From NCBI GenBank assembly GCA_017448355.1, contig JAFSLQ010000012.1, forward strand, positions 1 to 64,000: a stretch of 64,000 nt of DNA, given 5' to 3'. Below, one piece after another: positions 52,196 to 60,371 of the stretch. The notes beneath the pieces were generated by a model that saw only the letters and a program-made list of their open reading frames with translations, was not told the DNA's origin and made no database searches. Every line of letters starts with the position of its first letter. Position 1 is the first letter of the stretch. The translations under genes and the position numbers were made by a program. Source of the DNA: Clostridia bacterium (lineage in GTDB: Bacteria > Bacillota > Clostridia > Christensenellales > Borkfalkiaceae).

Positions 52196-53074
52196 TTATT
52201 TGCCTAAAATATCCGATAAATTTTTCATTATCTTTTCCGCCACGTCGGGCTTATTCATAGTGTAAACGTGAACGTTTTTGACGTTGTTTGCATAAAGGTC
52301 TATAATCTGGTCGGTGGCGTAAGCGATGCCCGCCTGTTTCATTGCCAAGGGGTCGCTCCCGAACCTGTCCACAAGGCTTTTAAATCTGCGCGGCATAAAC
52401 GACCCCGACAGTTTAATCGCCCGTTCCACTTGTTTTGCACTCGTTATCGGCATAATTCCCGCAATTATGGGAACGTTTATACCCGCTTCGCGGATTTTAT
52501 ATAAAAACGCGTACAAAAGGTCGTTGTCGAAAAACATCTGCGTAGTCAAAAAATCGCAACCCGCGTCGACTTTTTCTTTTAAGTGCAATATATCTTCGCG
52601 GCTCGTTGCACTTTCGGGATGAGTTTCGGGATAGCAAGCGCCGCCGATACAAAAATCCGCGCCGCTTTTTTTCAATTCGCGTATTAAATCGACCGCGTGG
52701 CTGTAATCCCAGCGACTTCTGTCGTCGTTAATTTTGTCTTCTGGGATATCGCCGCGAAGCGCCATCACGTTTTCGATGCCGCTTAATTGCATATCGTGAA
52801 TTCGTTCTCTTACCGTGTTTTTATCGGAAGATACGCAGGTTAAATGCGCGAGAGTTTCCACACCGTAAGTGCGTTTTATGTTCTCCGCTATTTTAAGTGT
52901 GTACTTACTAGTGCCGCCGCCCGCGCCGTAGGTAACGCTGACGAAAGACGGTTTTAACGCCGCTATTTTTTCCGTGGCGTCTTTCACCACGTCGAAAACG
53001 TCTTGGGTTTTCGGCGGAAAGACTTCAAAAGACAGCGACAGTTCTTTTCTGTTCAGTATTTCGGTAAGTTTCAT
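52196..53074 (-). CDS. metF: Methylenetetrahydrofolate reductase
   Basis: 292 aa after correction. TIM-barrel MTHFR: SLSFEVFPPKT at the start with the catalytic Glu, SVTYGAGGGTS, THLTC-like LAHLTCVSSDKN, ALRGD and TTQMFFDND. It reduces methylene-THF to methyl-THF, the methyl donor of MetH. An ATG at 53131 is in frame, but the TTGACT box of the promoter covers it; ATG 53074 has an AAAGG site and begins MKLTEILN as expected. First gene of the metF-activation-metH operon; no SAM or cobalamin riboswitch fits the short leader. Confidence 0.94.
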   Translation of the reverse strand: MKLTEILNRKELSLSFEVFPPKTQDVFDVVKDATEKIAALKPSFVSVTYGAGGGTSKYTLKIAENIKRTYGVETLAHLTCVSSDKNTVRERIHDMQLSGIENVMALRGDIPEDKINDDRSRWDYSHAVDLIRELKKSGADFCIGGACYPETHPESATSREDILHLKEKVDAGCDFLTTQMFFDNDLLYAFLYKIREAGINVPIIAGIMPITSAKQVERAIKLSGSFMPRRFKSLVDRFGSDPLAMKQAGIAYATDQIIDLYANNVKNVHVYTMNKPDVAEKIMKNLSDILGK

Positions 53075-53102
53075 TGTAAGTACCTTTACTAATGTTTTTA
53101 AA

Positions 53103-53131
53103 ATTATAACATTATAAAAGATTAAAGTCAA
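53103..53131 (-). promoter_or_regulatory. metF operon promoter
   Basis: Minus strand TTGACT (53126-53131), 17 bp, TATAAT (53103-53108). Confidence 0.85.
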
Positions 53132-53164
53132 TTAAAGGTGATTATAGTCCGCGCTTAAAAATAA

Positions 53165-53193
53165 TTGACAAAGAATATAAAAAAAGGTATGCT
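53165..53193 (+). promoter_or_regulatory. Promoter of the DUF4430-ECF operon
   Basis: TTGACA (53165-53170), 17 bp, TATGCT (53188-53193), with an AAAGGAG site 25 bp on. Confidence 0.8.
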
Positions 53194-53224
53194 AAAAGTA
53201 GCGTAAATTAAAGGAGAAAAATTT

Positions 53225-53638
53225 ATGAAAAAATTAGTAAGCGTTTTGGCGGCAACTCTTCTTGCGGTATGCATTTTGCTTTGCGCCTGTTCGCAAAAGC
53301 AGATTACCGTTTTACTGGAGCCGGATAATTTCGTCGTATTGATTTTCGACAGCGGTTTTAACGGCAAAACCTTGTCGGAAGCGATGGAAAACGCTAAGCA
53401 AAACGAACAAATAGATTATACCGTCGAAAAAGGTATGGTGACTACCATAAACGGCATAACTAACGCCGACAACAAATACTGGATGCTTTATACCGATGAC
53501 GAAGATTTCGCAAATACCGCCTGGGGGCAGATAACTTATCAGGATAAAACTTACGGTTCTGCCACGAAAGGCATTTCGGACTTAATTGTAAAAGACGGTA
53601 AAACTTATATTTGGGTTTATACGGAAATTAATTATTAA
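53225..53638 (+). CDS. DUF4430-type lipoprotein, possible cobalamin-binding
   Basis: 137 aa. Signal peptide with lipobox LCAC (Cys22), then a domain with the DUF4430 pattern: GKTLSEAMENAKQ, IDYTVEKGMVTTINGI, KYWMLYTDDED and a GKTYIWVY end. DUF4430 resembles the C-terminal domain of the vitamin B12 carriers intrinsic factor and transcobalamin (established knowledge). It is followed 3 bp later by an ECF S subunit and lies divergent to the cobalamin-dependent metH operon. I infer a surface binding protein for cobalamin; other small molecules are possible. Confidence 0.75.
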   Translation: MKKLVSVLAATLLAVCILLCACSQKQITVLLEPDNFVVLIFDSGFNGKTLSEAMENAKQNEQIDYTVEKGMVTTINGITNADNKYWMLYTDDEDFANTAWGQITYQDKTYGSATKGISDLIVKDGKTYIWVYTEINY

Positions 53639-53641
53639 TTT

Positions 53642-54214
53642 ATGAAAACCACGCGTTTTATAACGCTGACGGCGCTTTACACCGCGCTTTTAATCGGCGT
53701 ACAGTTTGTGCTTTCTGGGGTAGCGGGCGTTGAACTCGTTACCGTGTTTTTTCTTGCCTTCTGCTTTTGTTGCGGAATTAAAGCGGGCGTTGCGGTCGCC
53801 GTGTGTTTTTCTACACTTCGCTGTCTTTTGTTCGGGTTTTTCCCGACCGTTATAATACTTTATCTCGTATACTATACGGGATTTGCTTTGTTTTTCGGAT
53901 TTTTGGGGAATAAATTTCACCGCAAGGCGGATTTTTGCGCCTACTTATGGTGCGTGATACTTTCTACGGTGTTTACCGCAGCGTTTACTCTTTTAGACGA
54001 CGCGATAACTCCGATTTTTTTCGGGTTCGGGATAAAGGAAACGCAGGCGTATTTTTATGCTTCCCTGCCGTTTATGCTGACGCAATGTATCTGCGCCGCG
54101 ATTTCGGTAGGCGTTTTGTTTTTTCCGCTTTCCAAGGCGCTACGCGTTATTTCGGTTGATGATAAAATATTATCCAAAGGCGATGAAAATTATGGGAAAA
54201 AACGCAATATTTAA
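53642..54214 (+). CDS. ECF transporter S component
   Basis: 190 aa, six hydrophobic segments, no ATPase, and the S-component start (TTRFITLTALYTALLIGVQ with small-residue Ala motifs for the T subunit). It binds a vitamin and shares the energising A and T subunits, which are not in this window. The charged Lys-rich tail is cytoplasmic. Neighbour to a DUF4430 lipoprotein and metH, so cobalamin or a related compound is the guess; substrate is not readable from sequence. Confidence 0.8.
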   Translation: MKTTRFITLTALYTALLIGVQFVLSGVAGVELVTVFFLAFCFCCGIKAGVAVAVCFSTLRCLLFGFFPTVIILYLVYYTGFALFFGFLGNKFHRKADFCAYLWCVILSTVFTAAFTLLDDAITPIFFGFGIKETQAYFYASLPFMLTQCICAAISVGVLFFPLSKALRVISVDDKILSKGDENYGKKRNI

Positions 54215-54235
54215 CTTAACGGTATGCATAATCGG

Positions 54236-54305
54236 AGCCACAAAGACGGGCGCAGGCGTGGCAATTCCCGCCTCGCGCGACTTGGTGGCGGTTTTGTGGT
54301 TTTTG
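54236..54305 (+). other. Nested GC-rich structured element
   Basis: Outer stem CCACAAA (54238-54244) with TTTGTGG (54293-54299), an inner stem with AGGCG (54254-54258) and CGCCT (54269-54273) extended by GCGC pairs, and five T after the outer stem. It lies in 167 bp without a convincing gene between the S component and the next terminator. Could be a terminator of the ECF operon with a large loop, or a small RNA. Confidence 0.5.
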
Positions 54306-54380
54306 CGTTTGAATTTTAAAAAACGAAACATTAAAAAAGGATTCCGCCGTTATGCGGTGTCCTACGGTTCGACGAAAAAC

Positions 54381-54423
54381 AAAGCGGGGAATTTTCAGAC
54401 GTCTGGAAAATTCCCCGCTTTTA
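54381..54423. terminator. Strong terminator downstream of the ECF gene
   Basis: 16-bp stem (54381-54396 and 54406-54421) and T-run; a second 8-bp hairpin (54435-54442 with 54450-54457) follows. Confidence 0.9.
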
Positions 54424-54514
54424 ACAATAAAAAAGTTGCAAGAAATTATCTTGCAACAATTATTCCGAACAATTCCGCCCGCATAATATAAAGCGGTTCG
54501 TATCATTCCGTGTT

Positions 54515-54539
54515 TGGCAGGGGTAGCTGGATTCGAACC
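54515..54539 (-). pseudogene. tRNA 3'-end fragment, likely attachment-site scar
   Basis: On the minus strand these 25 bases are the end of a tRNA: GG, TTCGAAT T-loop, CCAGC T-stem, TACCCCT acceptor strand, G73 and CCA. The 5' side of the T-stem (GCTGG) and the rest of the tRNA are absent. In integrations at tRNA genes one end keeps a full tRNA and the other keeps only the 3' end. Orientation puts the element at higher coordinates and a full tRNA beyond the window. Confidence 0.75.
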
Positions 54540-54590
54540 TAAAAGTCAATTTTAAAATAATAAGTAAAACACTGACGATTTTAACTATTC

Positions 54591-54608
54591 AGTCCCCATT
54601 TAGTCCCC
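54591..54608. repeat. Paired AGTCCCC direct repeats beside the tRNA fragment
   Basis: AGTCCCC at 54591-54597 and 54602-54608, 11 bp apart (one helical turn), about 55 bp inside the element. The spacing is like integrase arm-type sites, although no integrase gene is seen here. Confidence 0.5.
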
Positions 54609-54704
54609 AAAATATTAATTAAATTCATTATTATTTAGTTTTATTATATTCTAAAAATATGCAAAAAAAGTCAAATATATATCCTTATTTTATGCATATT
54701 CATA

Positions 54705-54733
54705 TTGACAACTATCCTATTTTTATGTATAAT
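54705..54733 (+). promoter_or_regulatory. Promoter of the DUF4143 gene
   Basis: TTGACA (54705-54710), 17 bp with TG, TATAAT (54728-54733). Confidence 0.85.
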
Positions 54734-54765
54734 ACAATAAAATGTTATTGTAGGAGAATATAATT

Positions 54766-56097
54766 ATGCTTAAACGAAAAATATATGATAAATTACTCGA
54801 TTGGAAATATAAAAGGAAAACGGAAGGTATAAAAAAATGTCTGTTAGTTAAAGGTGCGCGTCAGGTCGGCAAATCGTTTATCATTAAAGAATTTGGCAAA
54901 AAAGAGTATGAATCATTTGTTTGCATTGATTTTTTCCGTCAGCCGGCGCTTAAATCGATATTCAACGGAGAACTGACGTCGGAAGAAGTTCTTAAAAGAA
55001 TAACCGCAAATATTCGTGATTTTAGCCTTATTGCGGGTGATACCCTTATATTCCTTGATGAAATTCAACGTTGCGGTAACGCGCGGACAGCAATCAAGTT
55101 CCTCGCCGAAGATTTGCGGTTCGACGTAATATCTTCCGGTTCTCTTATGGGACTGACTTACGGCGAAGATGATGACGACAGCGTTGAAATTCCAGAGTCC
55201 GTTCCCGTTGGATACGAATCGCAGATTACTATGTTTTCTCTTGACTTTGAAGAGTTTTTATGGGCTTACGGATATGACGATAATGCCATAAGTGTTTTAC
55301 GGTCGTATTATACGTCTGGTGAAACTATACCCGAAAGCATTCATAATAAATACGAATCGCTTTTCCGTGAATTTATGGTTGTTGGCGGAATGCCCGAAGT
55401 GGTGGCGGATTTTGCGGAGCATAAAGATTTTAACCGTGTAGACAGAATTCAGAACGATATACTTGCAGAGTATAGGGACGATATAAGCAAGCACGCGAAA
55501 GGAAAAGAAAAGCAATTTGTACGTATGTGTTACGACGCTATTCCTAAACAACTTGCAAAGGAATTGAAGAAGTTTCAATATTCCACCGTTGAAAAAGGAC
55601 AGACGCGCAGAAAATACGGGGGTAGCGTTCAATGGTTGAAAGATTCAGAAATAGTAAACGCTTGCTACAATATTCACGAACCGTACCTTCCGCTTATGGC
55701 AAACGCAAACGAAGATCAGTTTAAACTTTATATAAACGATACGGGACTACTTTGTTGTATGTACGGGTTTGAAACAAAACTCGCTATATTAAACGATACT
55801 ATAAGGGGCAACGCGCGTGGCGGGATTTATGAGAATATTATTTCAGAGTGTTTAATAAAACGCGGATATACGATTTATTATTATAAACCTGATAACGAAC
55901 ATGAAATCGAATTCTTGATTGAGAAAAACGGAGAAGTCGTTCCCGTGGAAGTAAAAGCGGGTAATACTGCGACAGTGTCTCTAAATAATTTTATAAATGA
56001 TTTTTCACCGTCCGTTGCATATAAACTTATCGGTGGCAGAAACGGAAAAGTCGGGGAAAAAGAAACTTTGCCACATTATTGTGTTATGTTTTTGTAA
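54766..56097 (+). CDS. AAA ATPase with DUF4143 domain
   Basis: 443 aa. N-terminal AAA_14 domain: LLVKGARQVGKSFIIKEFG (Walker A), LIFLDEIQRCGNARTA (Walker B and sensor). The C-terminal part, from about 290, is the DUF4143 endonuclease-like fold, with DSEIVNACYNI and EIEFLIEKNGEVVPVEVKAGN (a PD-(D/E)XK-like E-x-K motif). These proteins are frequent in variable regions of gut bacteria and their role is unknown. TAGGAG site before ATG 54766. First gene inside the proposed island; codons are AT-richer than upstream. Confidence 0.9.
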   Translation: MLKRKIYDKLLDWKYKRKTEGIKKCLLVKGARQVGKSFIIKEFGKKEYESFVCIDFFRQPALKSIFNGELTSEEVLKRITANIRDFSLIAGDTLIFLDEIQRCGNARTAIKFLAEDLRFDVISSGSLMGLTYGEDDDDSVEIPESVPVGYESQITMFSLDFEEFLWAYGYDDNAISVLRSYYTSGETIPESIHNKYESLFREFMVVGGMPEVVADFAEHKDFNRVDRIQNDILAEYRDDISKHAKGKEKQFVRMCYDAIPKQLAKELKKFQYSTVEKGQTRRKYGGSVQWLKDSEIVNACYNIHEPYLPLMANANEDQFKLYINDTGLLCCMYGFETKLAILNDTIRGNARGGIYENIISECLIKRGYTIYYYKPDNEHEIEFLIEKNGEVVPVEVKAGNTATVSLNNFINDFSPSVAYKLIGGRNGKVGEKETLPHYCVMFL

Positions 56098-56216
56098 AAA
56101 TTTATTATCAATCTGAAAGAAGAGACTCTCTATTTATATAAACTGACAAGTGTTTTATCATATTTTTGCTTTTTGTTACATTTGGCAAGTTGTTTTTTAA
56201 TTTTAGATATCAATAA

Positions 56217-56245
56217 TTGACAATATAGATAAAATGTTTTAAAAT
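56217..56245 (+). promoter_or_regulatory. Promoter of the DUF4434 gene
   Basis: TTGACA (56217-56222), 17 bp, TAAAAT (56240-56245), with about 85 bp of leader that I see no structure in. Confidence 0.8.
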
Positions 56246-56332
56246 TTCAAACAAGAAAAGTCAAAATAATTTATATTTCATAATATCAAAACTTGTAATA
56301 GGAAAACATTTTTAATGACTTGGGGGGTGCAA

Positions 56333-57241
56333 ATGCAAACAAAATATCCTATAACAGCAACCTTTATTGACGAGATAACATATGATATTCCATCATCGAA
56401 CTGGTCTGATAAACAATGGATGGACGACCTTGATAATATGAAGGAAGTCGGTATAGATACGCTTGTAATAATGCGTGGGGTGTTTTATAATAAAGCAATT
56501 TATCCGTCGAAAATTTTTCCTAATCTGAAAAAAGATGACGAAGATTTTGCAAGACTTATTTTAGACGGAGCAAATAAGCGTGATATGAAGGTTTTTATGG
56601 GACTTTATATTTCAAACTTATGTTGGAACGAAGGTGATGCTCTTGGCGAAATAAAGCAGAATAAACTTTACGTTAAAGAAATTTTAGAAAGGTATGGCGA
56701 TATTCCGTCTTTTGCAGGATGGTATATTCCGCATGAAACGAGTTACAATACTTACAGTATAAAGGAAACAATGGGCGGGCTTGCAGCATTATGTAAAGAT
56801 TCCACACCCGATAAAAAGGTAATAATCAGTCCGTTTTTCAAGGCAAAGGGGTTTGCCAGCGAACCCTTGTCCGCTGAACGTACTTATGAAGAATGGGATA
56901 GAATTTGGGAAAAATGCGGTAAGGATATCGATATTTGCGCGTTTCAGGATGGCACGGTGAGCCTTGAATATTATGCGGATTATCTGTCAAATGTAAAAAA
57001 GGTAAGCGATAAATATAAGATTGCGCTTTGGGCAAACGTTGAAACGTTTGAAAGAGACGTTAGAAGTATGTTTTATCCTATTCCGTTTGACGTTCTTCGT
57101 AGAAAGATAGAGATAGCGGACAAATTCGTTGAAAAAATGATTACGTTTGAATTTTCGCATTTTTTAAGTCCGCAATCTATTTATCCTTCCGCCCGCAATC
57201 TCAATAATCTTTATAAAAATTATTATTCCAAAAAGAAATGA
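56333..57241 (+). CDS. DUF4434-family protein, glycosidase-like TIM barrel
   Basis: 302 aa. N-terminal YPITATFIDEITYDIPSSNW with the conserved Asp-Glu, MKEVGIDTLVIMRG, then GWYIPHETSYN and LWANVETFERD, the pattern of the DUF4434 barrel related to glycoside hydrolases. No signal peptide, so it would act in the cytoplasm. It precedes a GlcNAc 2-epimerase-family gene by 28 bp. The start ATG 56333 follows GGGGGG; the ATG at 56315 is upstream of that site. Confidence 0.75.
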   Translation: MQTKYPITATFIDEITYDIPSSNWSDKQWMDDLDNMKEVGIDTLVIMRGVFYNKAIYPSKIFPNLKKDDEDFARLILDGANKRDMKVFMGLYISNLCWNEGDALGEIKQNKLYVKEILERYGDIPSFAGWYIPHETSYNTYSIKETMGGLAALCKDSTPDKKVIISPFFKAKGFASEPLSAERTYEEWDRIWEKCGKDIDICAFQDGTVSLEYYADYLSNVKKVSDKYKIALWANVETFERDVRSMFYPIPFDVLRRKIEIADKFVEKMITFEFSHFLSPQSIYPSARNLNNLYKNYYSKKK

Positions 57242-57269
57242 TTAAACTTAAAATATAAAAGGATAAATT

Positions 57270-58493
57270 ATGGAAAAAGAAAGAATCAAAGAGTTAAAAA
57301 ATTTTTATAATGAGCATTTACTGAAAAATGTTGTGCCTTTCTGGATAAATTCAGACTTGATAGACGAAGAAAACGGCGGTTTTATAACGAGTATCGACAG
57401 AGAAGGAAAATCATATAACGACGATAAAAGCGTATGGTTTCAGGGTAGATGTCTATGGACATTTTCTAAATTATGCAACGTTTACGGCATTGACGAAAAA
57501 TGGGCTATTGCAGCGGACAATGGCGCTAAATTTATAAAAAATCATTGTATAGATTATAGCGACGGGCGGATGTACTTTACCGTAACGAAGGAAGGTTTGC
57601 CTTTACGTAAACGCAGATATTTCTTTTCCGAAAGTTTTTTGGTTGTAGGGTTTGCGGAATACTATTTGTTAAGGGGCAAGCAAGAAGATTTAGAACTTGC
57701 GAGAAAATATTTCGATTTAATCTATTCGATATATAAAGACCCCTCTTCCGATCCGTTTAAGATTACGCCGAAAGAAAATGCGGAAGTCAGAAGTTTGCAC
57801 TCCAACGCTTATCCTATGGTACTCGTAAGTTCCGCTCAGACTTTGCGAAGGATAGATAAAGGCAGAAAAGAGCATTATGATAAAATCATAAAAGACGTAA
57901 TTGCAGATATGATAAATCTTCATTATAAAGAAGATTTGCATTGTGTTCTCGAAAACGTAAATCCTGACGGAAGCATATTAGATAATCCGACGGGCAGAAC
58001 GATAAATCCCGGACATACTATCGAAAACTCGTGGTTTTTAATGAATTACGCAGAGACTACGGGGGATAAGGAATTGCTTAAAAAAGCGTTGAATATGCTT
58101 AAATGGTCGTTGGAACTCGGATGGGATAAAGAGTATGGCGGTGTCAAATATTTCGTGGATGTTTACAACCGTCCTTGCGAACAGTTGGAATATGATATGA
58201 AACTTTGGTGGGTTCATAACGAATGTTTGATTGCCACCTTGACCGCTCTTCATATTACGGGAGAAAAAGTATTTGAAGAATGGTATGAAAAATTGCACGA
58301 ATATGTGTTCAATCATTTTCCCGATAAAGAATACGGAGAGTGGTACGGATATTTACATAGAGACGGAACGGTTTCGCATACGCAAAAGGGTTCGCTTTGG
58401 AAAGGTCCTTATCATTTGCCAAGATGTCTTATTCTTTGCGAAAGTATACTTTCGGCAATGTACGAAAAAAAACCTTTGCCAGAATTATTGTGA
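57270..58493 (+). CDS. N-acylglucosamine 2-epimerase family protein
   Basis: 407 aa, alpha6/alpha6 barrel of the AGE family. NPGHTIENSWFLMNYA and GPYHLPRCL carry the two His that act as acid/base in the family, and WFQGRCLWTFSKL is near the start. It interconverts 2-epimers of sugars, for example GlcNAc/ManNAc, cellobiose or mannose/glucose. Substrate unknown; the absence of NanA, NanK or NanE nearby makes sialic acid less likely. AAAGGA site; last plus-strand gene before the convergent AraC gene. Confidence 0.9.
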   Translation: MEKERIKELKNFYNEHLLKNVVPFWINSDLIDEENGGFITSIDREGKSYNDDKSVWFQGRCLWTFSKLCNVYGIDEKWAIAADNGAKFIKNHCIDYSDGRMYFTVTKEGLPLRKRRYFFSESFLVVGFAEYYLLRGKQEDLELARKYFDLIYSIYKDPSSDPFKITPKENAEVRSLHSNAYPMVLVSSAQTLRRIDKGRKEHYDKIIKDVIADMINLHYKEDLHCVLENVNPDGSILDNPTGRTINPGHTIENSWFLMNYAETTGDKELLKKALNMLKWSLELGWDKEYGGVKYFVDVYNRPCEQLEYDMKLWWVHNECLIATLTALHITGEKVFEEWYEKLHEYVFNHFPDKEYGEWYGYLHRDGTVSHTQKGSLWKGPYHLPRCLILCESILSAMYEKKPLPELL

Positions 58494-58531
58494 TAGATAT
58501 TTAAAACTTAAAAAAACAAATTGAATTAAGG

Positions 58532-58580
58532 CTAAAACGCGATTGCAATATAGACAATATGTCGGGCAGTCGCGTTTTAG
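58532..58580. terminator. Terminator between the epimerase and AraC genes
   Basis: 11-bp stem (58532-58542 and 58570-58580) extended by four more pairs including one G-U; large loop. Confidence 0.75.
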
Positions 58581-58589
58581 TTAAACGGT

Positions 58590-59366
58590 TTAAATTTGCT
58601 TTTGCGGTGAAAATTTAGAAGGTGAAATTCCGAAATGTTTTTTAAACATTTTGGAAAAATGATATATGCTGTTGTATCCAACGGATTCGGATATTGATTT
58701 TATGCTGTTATAATCGCTTTTTAACATTTCCGCCGCTTTTTTCATTCGTTGTATGTGCAAATATTCCATAGGTGCGCACCCATATGTTTCCGCGAAAATT
58801 TTTCTGAAATAAGTGTAACTCATGTTAGTTAAATCGCTTAAAAATTTCCCGTTTATTTCGGGGTTATCGTAATGTTTAGTTATATATTCCAAAGCGGGCA
58901 AGCATTTATCTTTTTTAACGGAATTAACATATTTTTTATTTTCACTGTCCAACAATAGCAATAACAATTTATACAGTAATTGCAAAGATTTTATTTTATA
59001 ATACGGCGGTTTTAACAGGAGACAGGTTTCTAATTTGTCGAAAATATCAATAGCCTTTGAATTGTCCGTTATATTAAAGGAATAAATTTCTTCGGCAGTA
59101 ACGTTCGCGTCAAAATCTATCATAAGACACTTTCCGCTTTTACTTATCCATGAATAAGAAATCCCTTTCGGCAAAATAATAATGTTTTGAGAATCCGAAA
59201 GAAAAATTTTTCCGTTGCATGTATATTTCGTTGCCCCATTATATTTGATTGCGATACCCCAATGATCTCTGTTCTGTCTGTAAGTATATATATTTGGTTT
59301 TGCGTTGATTCTGTTTGCAGAAACTACGTTATTTATTGATAAATTTGATAAAACATCATTGACCAT
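58590..59366 (-). CDS. AraC-family transcriptional regulator
   Basis: 258 aa. N-terminal cupin-like sensing part (about 30-90; IIILPKGISYSWISKSGKC), then two helix-turn-helix units in the last 100 residues (GKFLSDLTNMSYTYFRKIFAE, SIKSISESVGYNSIYHFSKMFKK and PSKF). Such proteins activate sugar genes in response to an inducer. It is divergent from the AroD-like operon, so it likely controls that operon. Start ATG 59366 with GGTGA site. Confidence 0.93.
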   Translation of the reverse strand: MVNDVLSNLSINNVVSANRINAKPNIYTYRQNRDHWGIAIKYNGATKYTCNGKIFLSDSQNIIILPKGISYSWISKSGKCLMIDFDANVTAEEIYSFNITDNSKAIDIFDKLETCLLLKPPYYKIKSLQLLYKLLLLLLDSENKKYVNSVKKDKCLPALEYITKHYDNPEINGKFLSDLTNMSYTYFRKIFAETYGCAPMEYLHIQRMKKAAEMLKSDYNSIKSISESVGYNSIYHFSKMFKKHFGISPSKFSPQKQI

Positions 59367-59407
59367 AAATATTTCACCATTTTGTTAATTATATATTTTT
59401 AATATAT

Positions 59408-59436
59408 ATTCTATCGTTTAAGTTGGTTTTTGTCAA
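59408..59436 (-). promoter_or_regulatory. AraC gene promoter
   Basis: Minus strand TTGACA (59431-59436), 17 bp, TAGAAT (59408-59413). Confidence 0.8.
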
Positions 59437-59477
59437 TAATTTTAGTGTCAAAAATGATAAAATAATACAAAAGCGCA

Positions 59478-59506
59478 TTGACATACGAACTTTGATGTTG
59501 TACTAT
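59478..59506 (+). promoter_or_regulatory. Promoter of the AroD-like operon
   Basis: TTGACA (59478-59483), 17 bp, TACTAT (59501-59506); the ATG at 59528 follows with AAGG site. Confidence 0.85.
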
Positions 59507-59527
59507 GAGAAAAAAGGAAAATTTATT

Positions 59528-60355
59528 ATGAAAAAGAGTTTTGCATCATTGACAGCGCCCGTTTATGCGGCGGTGATACGGGAAAAAACGCCCACGAACG
59601 CTATTTGTGCTATAAAAAATGCGGAAATAAACGGAGCAACCGCTTTTGATCTGCACTTGTCTTGTTTGGAACAGGAATACCGAACGGTTGATAATATCCG
59701 TAATATTGTCGAGTGTACCTCTAAACCGATGCTCGGACTTAATTATAATATCACCGTAGATAAAGGCGGATACGCTTGTAGCGAAGAGGATCGCATTGCA
59801 CTTTTGCTTATGGCTGTCGATGCGGGGATTTCCGCAGTGGATTTTCAAGGATATACTTACGATTTACTGTCGAAAGACAATTTCGTCGGGGAAGATATTT
59901 ATTCGTTTACGAAAAATAATCCCAAGGAAATAGTTACCGATGAGAAAATTATTAAAAAGCAGAAGGCTTTGATAGATAAAGTGCATAAAAAAGGAGCGGA
60001 AGTCTTACTGAGTTGTCATCCAAACATTTTTCTGAATAAAACGCAAGTGGTGGATTTGGCTAAATTTATGGAAGAACGCAATCCCGATATTATAAAAATT
60101 ATTACCGTATGTAATACCGAAGAAGAAATGGTGCAAGCGTTCGAGACTATGGTAGCGTTAAAAAATGAAATTAAAAGTGCAAAAATCCATTTTCATTGTA
60201 CAGGCAAAACAGGAAAATTAACGCGGATAGTCAATCCTTTGCTTGGGGCTTATATGACGTTTTGCGTTGACAGATATGCAGAAGGGCATACTGTTGAACA
60301 GTTGCATTTAAAAACTTTTGTCGATGTAATGGACGGAATAAAAAAGTTGTTATAA
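59528..60355 (+). CDS. Type I 3-dehydroquinate dehydratase-like enzyme
   Basis: 275 aa barrel of the AroD superfamily. The Schiff-base Lys (Lys190 in PDIIKII), its His (His164 in LLSCHPN) and the phosphate/carboxylate Arg (Arg233 in KTGKLTR) can be aligned. The strand that should read RT...EGG, which binds the quinate carboxylate, is changed (NYNITVDKGG), and EWRVD-type residues are replaced by FDLHLS. A different substrate is likely, and AroQ already supplies shikimate. Start ATG 59528; the frame from 59423 overlaps the promoter. First of at least four tightly packed genes. Confidence 0.82.
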   Translation: MKKSFASLTAPVYAAVIREKTPTNAICAIKNAEINGATAFDLHLSCLEQEYRTVDNIRNIVECTSKPMLGLNYNITVDKGGYACSEEDRIALLLMAVDAGISAVDFQGYTYDLLSKDNFVGEDIYSFTKNNPKEIVTDEKIIKKQKALIDKVHKKGAEVLLSCHPNIFLNKTQVVDLAKFMEERNPDIIKIITVCNTEEEMVQAFETMVALKNEIKSAKIHFHCTGKTGKLTRIVNPLLGAYMTFCVDRYAEGHTVEQLHLKTFVDVMDGIKKLL

Positions 60356-60371
60356 AAGTAAGGAAAATTAT

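Noticed and set aside
53075..53160. SAM or cobalamin riboswitch upstream of metF
   Set aside because: The transcript leader is about 25 nt and has no matching conserved core.
54216..54506. 96-codon minus-strand frame after the ECF gene
   Set aside because: It covers two hairpins and a terminator, and has no ribosome site.
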